A DNA stretch of 64,000 nucleotides from Gentiana macrophylla (GCA_026214975.1 JAOBSW010000861.1:142955-206954); one strand, 5' to 3'. Shown: positions 23,235 to 35,296, counted from the first letter of the stretch. Program-made: numbers and translations. The notes: generated by a model from the letters alone, not told the origin.

Positions 23235-24008
23235 TGGCATGTTTGTTACGCGGTAATAGAATGAAATAAAATAATAGGAATGGAATGGAATAAATTCATT
23301 TCATTATTGGTTTTGAGATGTGAACAAATGGAATAAAAGGTAGGATATGGTGGAAGTGGTGGGGTGGGATGGGGTAACCCTTCCTCACACCCCATTTAAC
23401 CCTACCTCTCTACCCACCACCATACCCTACCCATCACACCCTCCCTACCCTACCCACCACCCCACCATACCCATCACTACCCTACCTTACCTATCACCTT
23501 ACCCTATATTACCACACCCACGCTACCCTACCTTACCCACCACCCCACCTCACCCTACCAGACCCTACCCACCCCTACCCTTACCCACCATCCCCACCCT
23601 ATCCTACCTTACACATCTCTACCTACCCACCACCCCACCATATACCTTACCAACACCCCATCTTATCCTACCCTGCTCTATTTCACCCTATCCTACCTAC
23701 GCGTCTTACCTACCTTACCCCACCACCTGCCCTACCCTACCCTACCCCTTACCCTACCCTACCTACCGTACTTCATCACCTACCCTACCACTCACCCACG
23801 CTGACCCCATCACCCACGTGTTTTGTCGATTTTTATTTTATTCCATCGTATTTCATCCATTTTTGGAAGGAAAGAAAATAATTTTTTTTTGTTCCATTAA
23901 AATAAAATTTCATTTTATTCTATTCCCTCATAATCATACACAAACATTGGAATGGAATAAAAAAAAAATCATTTCATTCCATTTCATTCCGTCCTAACAA
24001 ACATACCA
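23235..24008. mobile_element. PIF/Harbinger-type MITE with C-rich core
   Basis: The 774-bp element begins TGGCATGTTTGTTACGCGG and ends CCGTCCTAACAAACATACCA, inverted repeats with few mismatches, flanked by TTA on both sides (23232-23234 and 24009-24011). Inside both ends are AT-rich repeats of GGAATGGAATAAA/TTTCATTCCATT. The core, about 23380-23820, is almost purely pyrimidine-rich on the plus strand, with degenerate CCCTACC and CCACCACCCCA units. The 216-codon proline-rich open frame across it follows from this composition and is not supported as a gene. Confidence 0.7.
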
Positions 24009-24011
24009 TTA

Positions 24012-24384
24012 AGTTTTAGTAAGATTCTTAGAGAGGACTAACTTTCATTTTATTGTTACTTTTACTGTAGATGAACAGCAAAATATTGGGGACATGGGTC
24101 AATTGAAGATACCTTTAAATCTTTAATTTTAAAAAAAGGTGATAACTTTCTTTAAAAAAATAAAACAAAAAAGGTGATAACACCTTTATTTCGATATAAT
24201 ATTTTGTCAAATTTAAAGATTTACAATTCAAATCTTTATGTGAAGAATTGTGTTTTTTTTTAAGGAAAAATTAGTTTATAATCCACATTTTCCCTCTTAA
24301 TTAAGTGTTAATCTAGCTTCAATTTTTTAATTGTATTAAGGACAAATAAATTCCACCGGACGAATATACCCCTATTTGATACTT
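24012..24384. other. Gene-free spacer
   Basis: AT-rich sequence between the Harbinger MITE and the 3' end of the PPR pseudogene. It contains a small repeated AAAAAGGTGATAAC motif (24134-24180). Nothing else was recognised. Confidence 0.5.
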
Positions 24385-24508
24385 GTCAAACACCTCTTTT
24401 TCCTTTTTGTGCCTCAACAAAACCTCTAAAGAACATTACAAGTGGCGGGCACCATCCTAAACTGTTTATCCATCAAATACCTGTAGGCATCCATGGCTTC
24501 TTTCTCCC

Positions 24509-25339
24509 TGTAGGGGAAATACAAAGGGGAATGAACAATGCCGAACCAGAAATGAAAGTGCTGCAATGAAAAGAACCGGATATACACGTAGAGTCGATTT
24601 GAGAGTCTTTCCTGCGAAAATTATTCGTCCCCAAATGATTGTCTCCGGGTAAACACGAATATCTTCACGGGATAAAACTACGATCCTCTTTCAATCTAGA
24701 CAATATAGATAGAAAGAAAGCTACAAAAGTTTGGTGACATTTTGTGTGTATAGAACTTGAGGTTTCAAGGACATTCAAAGAAAACCGGAGAAAGGTTTCT
24801 CAAATCCTTTTTTTTTTTTTTTTTTTTTATCCATGGAAAAAGGTTCCAAGTGTTCTTTTATATGTATGTAGAGTTATATTTATGTATCTCTACATACACA
24901 ACCTTTAGAATTGGTTACAAGAGCCAAAAACCGAAAGGACACCAACAAAACCGACCAAAATCGCTCCAGAGCGCATCACTGGGCGCCCGTTTAGAATCCT
25001 GGGCGCCCGTTTGAAGCATACCGGACGGGCGCCCGGTTTCTTGACGCTTCGTCCATCCAACCAGGTTACATCTCGTATGTAAATCCACCGCCAGACGCTT
25101 CGTCCGGTGAACACAGACGCCCGTCGAAGTCAAACGCCCGATCCATATGAAATGGGCGCCCGTCCAATAAGCGAGAATTTGGATTTTGTTCAACACTTGA
25201 TCTAACACTTCCGTTAGCTTGTAAACATCAATTATAAGCATGCACCCGCATCTCTAACTCATATCGATTGTTTCAAGCTCACCAAACCTCAAACTAAATC
25301 CAATTACACTAAATCGCATTGGTGATATAATCACCAACA
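24509..25339 (-). repeat. 3' LTR of the LARD-like element
   Basis: It carries a GC-rich block of GGGCGCCCGTTT repeats (24980-25160), absent from the surrounding AT-rich sequence, and a T-run at 24808-24828. The corresponding positions of the other LTR read GGACGCCCG and differ at several CTG/CAG sites. Overlapping reverse-strand open frames at 24905-25241 recur in the other LTR and are LTR sequence, not genes. Confidence 0.85.
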
Positions 25340-28300
25340 ATCCTCCCCCATTTAGTGTAACCCTTGATTTAGTTGAAAACTTACCAACACACAAACAGTT
25401 CATCTTTTAATGATAATGTCACGAAGATTGAATTACCACCTAGTGTATTACACATTCCAAAATATTCGAGTATTGGGGTGTGACTAAGCATTGAACCCCT
25501 TTACACATTTGAATACTTCAAAGATAATACACAAATGAACCAAGATACAACTTCTATAGCTACTTGACACCAATTATCCAGGCCTTGTGTCCATATCCAT
25601 TTCATGAGTATATAGAAAGTCAACCCTAACTTTCTTGAAGCGGCCAAACTTCATACTCATATAGGTGAATCTTTCTAATCATGTACCTGAAACACTTTTC
25701 CAAAAGATATCACCTACACAACAGGTAATGCACATACTTTCGGGACTTTTTCATGTGCCAAATCTTTGAGAATGGGCCTTCCACATTGAATTCTGCCTAT
25801 GGCGTTGTACCATAAGGGAATTGGGTATCCCAAACCAAAGATTTAATGGGTTCTACACATCCCGATAACAAACTTTTTACCAAGTTTCAAGTCAATCTAT
25901 ATTTGATCAAACAAGATTTGACTAAATCACGAGTACTCTTTGAACAACCACCATCATCCTTTGAGTTAAAACTCACAATCCAACTTTTCATTAATACATT
26001 GGTGTCTAGATCACCATTGTAACATTTGACAATTTTCCAGCCAAACACATTGGATAACTGGGATGAACTTGGTTATTAATTGCAAGGGAATTCCGAACTA
26101 CTAAGTCATCAACAAAGAAATCCAACTCCATAGTCCAACCAGAAATTTACGCACTTAGAAGCTCATAAATGATACTTCATCCTAGCACAAATTACTAGTT
26201 AACCGAGGATTCTTCTAAACCGAAGGAATCTCATATAACTTTACTATAGAGTTTAAACCTCCCCCATGACTGTAGTTTAAAACTTTGATGACAATACCGT
26301 CAGTTATGAACAACATGATTTGGTTAATACCAAAATCAATATGTCAACAATGTAAACTACTACATCACCTTATATTCCAAGGCAAATCCAATCTTTGTAG
26401 ATCGAAAGCATGTTTCACTTTTAGTATCATGAATAGATACTAAACCAAAGCAAAACACCAAACATGTATTCAACATACATCAAAGGACAAAGTCATTTCA
26501 TTAGACATCAAACATATGTAAGATTTGTATAATTCTGAACACGGTATTGTAAACAACTTTAAATTCAACTAATCTTCAAGCTAAGAAGTCTATCAAGTTT
26601 AATTTAGCACCTTGAACCAAAATAACATATACACTCCTTATGTTAATTTTAACATAACAAGACCCTCCAGGTTGTTTCAAATACAATGCCCATTCCAATC
26701 TCCATTCTAAAACCGAAGTTTTACCATCCATGTAATGGATTACAAAATTTGTTTAACGATTGTTAAAACAAATAACAACAATTTATCCGAGGAGATTTCA
26801 TTAACCGGTGCCAAGGTATCAAAATAACCAATACCTAAAAGCGTACAAAACCTTACATTATTAATCAGATTTATACATGTTGACTTACATCAACTTTCAT
26901 CTTTCATTGAAAGATTCACGCACCATTTGCTCATTTGAGCTTTACCGGCATATTTAGAAAACAACTTTATTGTTTTCTTTCACTCCAACATTGGTAGGAG
27001 TTTCATACTTCAAACTTTGTACAACATTATAAATGTCCAAAGATGGCATACCAATGATCAACAACAGATTAAACTGTACTAGAATCATTCAGCTCCATTA
27101 TATGGAACCAAAGAACATTGGAATGCATAGCAATTCCAATAAACATAGTTTCAATGCCTCTTTTACTCAAGGAATTAACTTTAACCTCGGAAAGTCACAA
27201 GACCTTCTCACACCTCCAAACCTCAAGTTCGGATTTCATTATACCAAAGTTCAAGTAATTTAGCAAACAAACAACTGTTGGAGGCGTAGGAGTATAAACA
27301 AAAGCTTAAAACTTATGCTTAAATACTTTCCAATAAAACTCATTAAAACATACACTCTTTTCATTTACCTTTTGGAGGACTTGATAGTTATTTACTACCA
27401 TTTTCATACCATCACTTGTATTACTACAAAGTAACGCAAATAAACGATGTATCTATTAAATAAAAAGAGTTACAACTTTTCCAACCAAGGATTCATAATC
27501 TTCTAAACCGAAGAACTACAACTCTTACAACCAAGAGTTACAACTTTCTATATCGGAAAGTCTCAAATTTTCAAACAAAAGTTACATCCTTACGAACGAA
27601 GAATCACAACTTTTCAAAACAAGTCACAACTCTTAAACCAAGAGTTGTAATCTTTAAAAGCGAAAAGTTTCTACCTTTAAATTAAAAGTTATAACCGTTC
27701 AAAAGAATACAAACTCTAATGAGTTGTATTCTTTCACCAAACCGATACATTCTTTAACAAATCAATAACATGATTTTTCCTCCAAAACATTCACTTAAAA
27801 TCAAAGTGAAAATTCATGATAATCTTGATCATGTTTCCGAAAAGAATAAGTTCAAAACAAGTTAAAACCATATATTACATATATATATTACCAAATAACA
27901 AGTATAACACATGAAAGACTAAATACATAAACATTTTAGTCATAGGAGTAAAAGCAGAAGTATAATAAAGCAATTATCTTTGAACCAAAACACTCATATA
28001 TAAGTCCTATAGCATATCAACAGATTTCATATACATATAAGTATCACTTAAGCATACCAATAAACATACATGTATAGTTATTTCAAAATATACAAACCAT
28101 GTACAACTAATGTTTAAACTATATAGTTTCAAGAGCCAAAGGATATACTTAAATCTCTTAACAATGACAACCTTGACTCCATTTCATGAATGTCACGGAT
28201 CAACAATCCACGGTTCACAACTTCAAACCAAGTTGATCCTTACACTCACAATTTTCCAAACCGAGTCAAAACTCAAAACAACATTTTATTAGTTGTTTCA

Positions 28301-29138
28301 CCAAAACTTAGTTTCTGATCATTATTCTATCCTTTGTTTGATCTTACATACTAGGCATTCAACCTAGTAAAACAAGATTTTCGTAAATCCAAATTTCTTT
28401 AGATTTGCAAAGTCTTCATTACAAATGTTCTATCAAGGATAGACATTTAAAAACATTATCTCTTCAACATGATTTCCATCTATTTGTATCATTAGAAAAC
28501 ATCTAACTACAATAGACATCAAGTTTTCCAAGAGATAACACTTGATTTATCAACATTAGTTATACACGAACACTTAAAATTTCTAAACATTAACATGATT
28601 TTATCACCAAGATCAATGAACATTAAACATTAAACACGCAAAGCAAGTTTCATCATTGATTCAATCATGTCTAGAAATATCAAGCCAAACAACATATATG
28701 TATAATCAAACAACATCCAAGAACAAGACTTAGACACTACAATCAAATTTTATATTGATTGTAGTTACTGTTCTTGACACCACAAACTTGCATGAAATAA
28801 TGTAAATAAACATACATACCATTCATCCGTAGTCATAGCAACATCACAGCAATTTTTACAAAGTTATTCCATTGAACTTTTACTTACATCAATCAAAAAC
28901 CGCAGCAACTTCTCAGACTTTCTGACAACTGTCAACATCGAACCAGACATCAAACTTGATATCACTGCGATCCTCGTCTCGCCACGATTCTAACGGTATC
29001 TCCGGATTTTCAAACCGATTCCTGAATCAAGAGTTATGCCCAAAATACTAGGACACAACCTTTGATAAATTCTAGAAAGACAACTCTTCATTTCGAAACC
29101 GACATTGTTCTAACAATCAAAACAAATAATTTTCGCAG
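25340..29138 (-). other. Interior of the LARD-like element; no gene
   Basis: About 3.8 kb of AT-rich DNA between the LTRs. The two short forward frames (27033-27263, 28110-28292) run against the element's orientation and have no recognisable domain. The reverse-strand polypurine tract is at about 25340-25355 and the primer area at 29125-29140. Confidence 0.7.
29125..29138 (-). other. Primer-site region complementary to the LTR
   Basis: Two bases inside the 5' LTR, the reverse strand reads CTGCGAAAATTATT. It does not begin with TGG and matches no tRNA 3' end I know. The same 14 bases occur on the plus strand inside each LTR (24612-24625, 29244-29257), so in the element's RNA the two sites are complementary. 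Confidence 0.5.
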
Positions 29139-29140
29139 AT

Positions 29141-29970
29141 TGTAGGGGAAATACAAAGGGGAATGAACAATGCCGAACCAGAAATGAAAGTGCTGCAATG
29201 AAAAGAACCGGATATACACGTAGAGTCGATTTGAGAGTCTTTCCTGCGAAAATTATTCGTCCCCAAATGATTGTCTCCGGGTAAACACGAATATCTTCAC
29301 GGGATAAAACTACGATCCTCTTTCAATCTAGACAATATAGATAGAAAGAAAGCTACAAAAGTTTGGTGACATTTTGTGTGTATAGAACTTGAGGTTTCAA
29401 GGACATTCAAAGAAAACCGGAGAAAGGTTTCTCAAATCCTTTTTTTTTTTTTTATCCATGGAAAAAGGTTCCAAGTGTTCTTTTATATGTATGTAGAGTT
29501 ATATTTATGTATCTCTACATACACAACCTTTTAGAATTGGTTACAAGAGCCAAAAACCCGAAAGGACACCAACAAAACCGACCAAAACTGCTCCAGAACT
29601 GCATACTGGACGCCCGTTTAGAATCCTGGACGCCCGTTTGAAGCATACTGGACGGGCGTCCAGTTTCTTCAGACGCTTCGTCCATCCAACCGGGTACATC
29701 CTGTATGTAAATCCACCTTCCAGGCGCTTCGTCCGGTGAACACAGACGCCCGTCGAAGTCAAACGCCCGATCCATATGAAATGGACGCCCGTCAATAAGC
29801 GCAGAATTTGGATTTTGTTCAACACTTGATCTAACACTTCCGTTAGCTTGTAAACATCAATTATAAGCATGCACCCCGCATCTCCTAACTCATATCGATT
29901 GTTTCAAGCTCACCAAACCTCAAACTAAATCCAATTACACTAAATCTCATTGGTGATATAATCACCAACA
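29141..29970 (-). repeat. 5' LTR of the LARD-like element
   Basis: The 830-bp partner of the LTR at 24509. It ends ATCACCAACA directly before the CTCCC duplication and the resumed PPR sequence. Differences from its partner are mostly single-base or one- to two-base changes at CTG/CAG sites and a shorter T-run. Confidence 0.85.
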
Positions 29971-30410
29971 CTCCCTTCCCTGCTTAAAATACCAGTCCAT
30001 AAATGTCGCACTCACAACCCCATCATATACTGTACACCTCTCCTGCAACTCATCGAAAAAATATTTTGCCTTATCCAAATTGCCAAGCTCCAAAAATCCA
30101 GAAATTAAGATATTATACACCAAAGAATCCGCACCTTGGCCTTCCTTGGCCTTTATTCAACATTTCACGAAGCAAATCCACAAGATCCTGAATTCATCCA
30201 AAGATCAATCAAACCCTTAGTGAGGTACCGGTAGGTGAAATGTGAGGACTCGAAAGGAGCTTCTTCAAGTATGAGATGGTAAACTTGCATAGCTTCATCC
30301 ACATCGCGCTGACCCGCAGTGGGCTTGAATCAAACTATTATAGGACACAATGTTCGGAATAATATCAAATTGATTGAAAAATATTGAAAAAGGATTTTAG
30401 AATCGTGATA

Positions 30411-31947
30411 GTGTCAAGTAGCGGAACATGCATTTGCAATAATAGCATTTTATAGTATTATAGCTAACTCGCTATATAAAAGCATCCAGTGGGCCTTGGT
30501 GATATATGTTTTGTACTCAATCTGATTGGTATGGTTCAATGTTTTATTCTCTTGTGATATCTTCAAATTCCAAGTGGTTGGGGCCTGAGCTTATGGTGGT
30601 ATCATGTATTCCAAATAGATTGACAGAGTAGTTTCATTGAGTTGGCTTTGTACTTGGTATTGAGCCGTAAATGAGCCTTATGTGAGGCTGATACTGTGTT
30701 ACTGATACTGTGTGCCTTATATGATATTGTTACTCATATTGTGTGCCTTATATGAGCCATATATGATATTGTGTCCCTTGAATTAAGCCTTACATGAGCC
30801 TTATATGAGCCATATAAGTGTGCCTTGAAGTAGTCACTTGAATTAAGCCTTAAATGAGCCACGATATTGTGTAACGGATCTGCAAGCATCGATATTGTTT
30901 CATCGATCATGTAATCGATATTGTTTACTGATACCGTGTGTCTTATATGATATTGTTACTCATATTGTGTGCCTTATATGAGCCTTATATGAGCCAGATA
31001 TGATATTGTGTCCCTTGAATAAAGCCTTAAATGAGCCAGATATGAGCCAGAGATGTGTGCCTTGAAATAATCACTTGAATTAAGCCTGATAATGTTTACT
31101 GATACTATGTACTGATATTGTGTTAGTGTAAACGCTGCGATTAAATTCGGCTTTCAAATACTACGTCGAAAAGGTATCAAATGAGGTCTCAAAATGAAGA
31201 TAAAAAAAAATATGAACTTTGGTGAAACAATTTTGATGATCGGTATTCTAAATCAAAAGTTACGGTTGTTTATAAGAAAAACGCTCCGGTTAATGCAAAT
31301 ATTTTTTCGGCTTTCAAAATTTACGTCGGAAGGGTATCGTATTTGGGCTCAAATTAAAGAGCAAAAAAAAATGAATTTTGGTGAAAAAATTTCGATGGTC
31401 GGAGTTATAAATCAAAAGTTACGGATGTTTGATAAAATAAAAAAAAAAAAACTGAATCGGCGGAAGTACTGAATGATATGCATATGCGCGCGTCCCTTTT
31501 ATTAAAGGGTATTTTTGTCCGTCTGAAATTTTTTGTCCTTTTCGCAACTAAAAAAATAAACGTGTCCTATTTATTCATTTTGTAATTTTTTTGTCTTTTT
31601 CCCTCAATCTCCTTTTTTTTTACGTAAACGAAAGCATAATTAAAAAAAATAAAAATTAATCCCTTTTGGTACTCCAGGGTAGTCAAGGGATGCTTGAACC
31701 CAGACGTCATGATTCTGAGGCTCAGTTTTTACCACCAGGATAATACCTCATCAACCGTGAAGATTGGTGTTTATAGAAGTAAAGGGAATCAAAATTGTTT
31801 AATACGACTATCCTGAGAGAGGGATAGACGTCACAAATTCAAACAAAAAAGAGTAATACATTCTTCATTATTAATCTAAAATTACTTTTCTTCTGAGACA
31901 AACAAATTAAATAAATAGAGTAATTTATATTTGGTCAATGGGGTATT
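30411..31947. other. Gene-free DNA with two diverged direct repeats
   Basis: About 30713-30850 and 30929-31087 are related blocks built from TTATATGAGCCATATATGAT, GATATTGTGTCCCTTGAATT and TTAAGCCT motifs, offset by about 215-240 bp. About 31150-31270 and 31308-31430 are a second pair (CGGCTTTCAAA..TACGTCG, GATGATCGG/GATGGTCGG, AATCAAAAGTTACGG), offset about 160 bp. The 92-codon open frame at 31194-31472 is a lysine-rich reading of this repeat and not a supported gene. Confidence 0.55.
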
Positions 31948-31984
31948 TATTTGTAGCACAACTGATATACTGTTTACCACACCT

Positions 31985-32375
31985 GGGAAAATTGGATTTT
32001 TCATCCAGTAACTTTACAATTTTTCGATTTTCGTCATGTTTTTACTCCGGCGAGAATTTATATTTTAAAATGGTTGCAAAAATACTCCTATCCAATCAGA
32101 AAAACTGACTGGACTCTTTTTCCGACGTAAAATACTGATGTGGCTGCCACCTAACGCTGACGTGGCCCCTAATCCCAATTTTCTGCCAACTAGGACAAAA
32201 TAAGTCAATTTCCTTTTTTTTTGAGAAAAATTGCCTTTACATTTCCTCACAAAATCATTAATTCCCAAGCCTCCATCGTCTCCTTCAATTTCCCCACACC
32301 ATCAATTTCCTTCTCCCTCATTTCACCTTCCTTTTGCTAATCAACCGTTTCATTCCAACAAAAAAAAAAAAGACA
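31985..32375 (+). repeat. Left terminal inverted repeat of the MULE
   Basis: It matches the reverse complement of 51897-52234 along most of its length: TACTCCGGCGAGAATTT/TACTCCGGCAAGAATTT, AAAATGGTTGCAAAAATA, GACTGGACTC, TTCTCCCTCATTTCA and CATTCCAACAAAAAA. Indels make it longer than the right copy. Confidence 0.8.
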
Positions 32376-32383
32376 TTTGCAAC

Positions 32384-32648
32384 CTACCCCAAATTCAAAG
32401 ACAAAATCGTGGGGACTATTTTACTTATCCGTTTGTGGTGAAGTCTTGTTCAAATTTGTCGTGTGTTTGGTTAGGGAAATGCGTTCATGGGATTAGTTTG
32501 TGAAGTGGGCTTGAGTTTGATTTGTATGTTGGTGCTTCATTGATTGATTTTTATGCAAAGTTTGGGGAATTGGCTGATGCGCGCATGTTGTTTGATGAAA
32601 TGCCTAGGAGAAGTTTGCCTTCTTGGAATTCTTTAATTGCTGGGTATA
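32384..32648 (+). pseudogene. Captured PPR gene fragment (PLS-type), first copy
   Basis: Reading frame 2 gives QNRGDYFTYPFVVKSCSNLS, CVWLGKCVHGISL, an in-frame TGA at 32501, then SGLEFDLYVGASLIDFYAKF, GELADARMLFDEMPRRSLPS and WNSLIAGYM. The pattern (YPFVxKSC, KxVHGxxxKSGL, LYVGASLIDFYAKFG, AxxLFDEMPxRxxxSWNSLI) is the core of plant PLS-type PPR proteins, which act in organellar RNA processing. The Athila element interrupts it after the GTATA at 32648; the rest (GFALVNVAEEIFRQMRERNV, VSRT) follows at 46549. The TGA and the missing remainder of the gene make it a pseudogene. No start codon is supported. Confidence 0.75.
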
Positions 32649-33964
32649 TGATAACGGAAAAATTCACCGTTATTTTTATAACTTTTCAACCCGTTTCTGA
32701 TATCATTTCGAGTATTTTTATATCAGTTCGAGTCATTAATTCCTATGTTTCATCTAAATATGTTAGTAGTAGTTATTTTATAAAATATCGTGTTTTTATA
32801 TGTTTTACTAGTTTTGTACGGTTTAGAACCGGAGTGTAAATGTCGGATTTACGTTTGGTATTTTGGTGGTTTATTGCGAGAATCATAAGTGGACCAAGAT
32901 TCTACGTAACGACATGTTTTGAGCCCTAAAAGAGGTGTTTAGAGGGTTAGAAGAAGGTCTGCAACTTCTACGAGTTCAAAAAGTCGCTTTTCATAAATCT
33001 TGAATCGTTACATATTTTCGACGGAGATTTGACCCAGCTTAGAGGCATTTTCAGGGGATGACTTCTTAATGAAAGTTGTAGATCTTTGATAAAGCTTTCC
33101 AATGCACTTTGAATCACGTCAATTGGAGTTCTACAACTCAAGTTATGACCAAGTGGCTAATCGATTCGTAATAGTAAAAATCCCCAAAACGACACGACAT
33201 ACAAATGGCTCATCAAAGCGGCGTTTTCTGAAAAAGAATCCTTCATGAAAATTGTATATCTTCAAGAAAGCTTTCCAATGGATTTTGAATCAAGTCAATC
33301 GGACTTCTACAACTCAAATGGTGGTCAAGTGGCTAATTGATTTGTATTAAGGAAAATGTCGCAAACGACACGTAATGGGAATGGCCCATCAAAACGGCGT
33401 TTTCTGAAGAAGTGTCCTTCATGAAAGTTGAAGAATTTTCCGAGAGCTTAATTTTGACGTTTGAATCATAATTATTGGAGGCCTACAACTCGAGATATGA
33501 ATTTTAGAAGTTTAATATATAATTATATATAAAACTCTCCATTGCGTGTGCTGCATGTTACTCGAAATGATTAGTAATGATGAGTTCGGATCGATCCGGC
33601 ACCAATCCGGATCGATCCGCCCCAAAAATCTTTGCCTATATATATTGAGATCATTTGCAGCAATGAGCACACCCTTTATATATATATATTTTTCTGTATA
33701 TATATATATATATATATATATCTCTCTCTTTTTTTTTTCTTTTAGTTTTAGTAACGGCATTATGCGGAAATAATTTAGTAGTAGTATTATCGTTGTAATG
33801 CTTAGGAAATTATCGGTAGCTCGGTGTTCTTTGTAGTAGTTGTAATGTCAGGAAGACTACGATCACCGGAATCAACAGTTAGAATCGGGTAATTTTATAA
33901 AATTATTACTTTCTTGTTTTGTTTTGTTTTTTTAGCATATTGATATATATATATATACATATAC

Positions 33965-34008
<44 letters not shown>

Positions 34009-34092
34009 CTATATATATTTCCTTTGTTTTGTATTTTGTTTCTTTTTATGTTATTTATGTTATATTAGCTATTTATATATATAGAAATATAG

Positions 34093-34130
<38 letters not shown>

Positions 34131-34377
34131 GTATTATATATATATATATGTACCTAGTATATATATATGTACCTAATATATATATATATAATCTATATTT
34201 TTCTTTTCTTGTTTGTTTTGTTTTTATTTCTTTTTAAGTTATTCCTTTTATAATTAGTTATATATATATATATATATACTTTTACGCATTTACTTACGTA
34301 TTTACTTTTACGCACTTATATATATATATATATATAGTATATTTACTTTTATGCACTTATATATATTATTAGCTATA

Positions 34378-34458
<81 letters not shown>

Positions 34459-35272
34459 TTATAAAAAAATGAATTCGCTTTTACTTTCCGTCGTTAATAT
34501 AATTTCCGTTAATCATTCCGTTATTATCGCCAAAATGAATAGCTAAGCGTCACGTATAGTGAATTATGTAAAGCGAGTAAAAAAGCATACAAGGGGATTA
34601 AGCGGGAGTTGTGTAGCGCGTAAAATAATGTTTTAATGAGTAATCCACGTCCTAAAACTTAATCTGAACGTCTTTGAATTAAACTGATCATTTAGTTCAC
34701 TGTCACACATATCGAACCTATAGATGCATTTTGCGGTGAGATGTGGGAAAAGGGGTTTTGGGATCGTTGCGTAGATTCGGCCTAGTTGTTAGGACCGTTT
34801 CCAATCTGAGGTTTGTCATCGTTGTTCGAGCGACTCTAAGAGCGTAATCATGTTGGGTTAATCGGTTTCTAAAGGAAAATTAATTAACTTCACATAGGGT
34901 GTTGAGTGAGAGTTGTTCAGATCTTAACACCAGAATTAGGAGTTGGCACCCGCGGATGTCGTTAAAATTACTATGGAAAGGAAGGTTGGTTAAAACACGC
35001 TCCTTGTCAAGTCTTCCCTTAGGGGTAAAAATAACTCGTTGGATCATAATTCGGCTATACCTTTTAATAACTAGAACTACAACCGTTAGCTAATTTTTAC
35101 TTTCGCACTAGTGTAATATCTCTCCACCGCAATCTTGACCTAAACTAAGTTCTACGTCGACTTTGGTACTTAAGCGTTGTTCACTGTGGATTCGACCTTG
35201 CTATCACTATACTCATCTGTTGATTCGATACTCACGCCGGTTAAAGTTAGCGATTAGTTATTTTGCTATCAA
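32649..35272 (+). repeat. Athila 5' LTR
   Basis: It contains a TATA-like CCTATATATATTGAG near 33637 and very long TA microsatellites at about 33940-34460. Its 3' part holds CTGTGGATTCGACCTTGCTA (near 35184), a block typical of plant gypsy LTR 3' ends. Open frames within it (33512-33773, 34899-35093) recur in the 3' LTR and are not genes. Confidence 0.9.
33940..34460. repeat. (TA)n-rich tract of the 5' LTR
   Basis: Several TA runs, the longest about 70 bp near 34384-34454, are separated by conserved spacers (TTTCCTTTGTTTTGTATTTT, TACGCATTTACTT). The 3' LTR has the same spacers with different run lengths (45155-45728). Confidence 0.95.
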
Positions 35273-35279
35273 GAATTTT

Positions 35280-35296
35280 TGGCGCCGTTGCCGGGG
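35280..35296 (+). other. Primer binding site (tRNA-Asp)
   Basis: TGGCGCCGTTGCCGGGG is the exact complement of the 3' end of plant tRNA-Asp (CCCCGGCAACGGCGCCA), the primer of Athila-group elements. It begins 7 nt after the LTR. Confidence 0.9.

Larger units (their letters stand above)
24509..29970 (-). mobile_element. Non-coding LTR retrotransposon (LARD-like), 5.46 kb
   Basis: LTRs of 831 and 830 bp (24509-25339, 29141-29970) start TGTAGGGGAAATAC and end ATCACCAACA. The flanking duplication is a perfect CTCCC (24504-24508 and 29971-29975). On the reverse strand a polypurine tract (TGGGGGAGGATTG) precedes the LTR at 25339, giving reverse orientation. The 3.8-kb interior has no ORF over about 80 codons and no Gag or Pol motif. 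It is AT-rich with recurring AAGAGTTACAACT-type motifs at 27470-27730. The near-equal LTRs suggest a fairly recent insertion. It sits in the PPR pseudogene. Confidence 0.85.
24385..30410 (-). pseudogene. P-class PPR protein fragment, split by an LTR retrotransposon
   Basis: Reverse-strand coding remains at 29976-30410 and 24385-24503. In order they read QFDIIPNIVSYNSLIQAHC, a shifted VDEAMQVYHLILEEAPFESS, HFTYRYLTKGLIDLW, ADSLVYNILISGFLELGNLD, KAKYFFDELQERCTVYDGVV, then across the insertion REKEAMDAYRYLMDKQFRMV, PATCNVL, and after a frameshift EVLLRHKKEKEVFDKY. Spacing and residues fit 35-residue PPR motifs (xxPxxxxYNxLIxxxC), which bind organellar or nuclear RNA. The wording resembles GRP23-type PPR proteins as I remember them; this needs a search. 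Several frameshifts and a stop exist in addition to the 5.5-kb insertion between GKE-type codons at 24504/29975. The 5' and 3' parts of the gene are missing. Confidence 0.65.

Noticed and set aside
23347..23997. 216-codon proline/tyrosine-rich open frame, the longest in the window
   Set aside because: It follows from the C-rich CCCTACC repeat inside a MITE, which is poor in stop codons in several frames. No domain, signal or conserved start.
24905..25241. Overlapping reverse-strand frames of 69 and 108 codons, recurring at 29515-29870
   Set aside because: They lie wholly in the two LTRs of the LARD-like element and differ in frame between copies, so the repetition is LTR duplication, not gene conservation.
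34899..35093. 64-codon open frame duplicated exactly at 46171-46365
   Set aside because: Identity is explained by the two Athila LTRs; no protein features.
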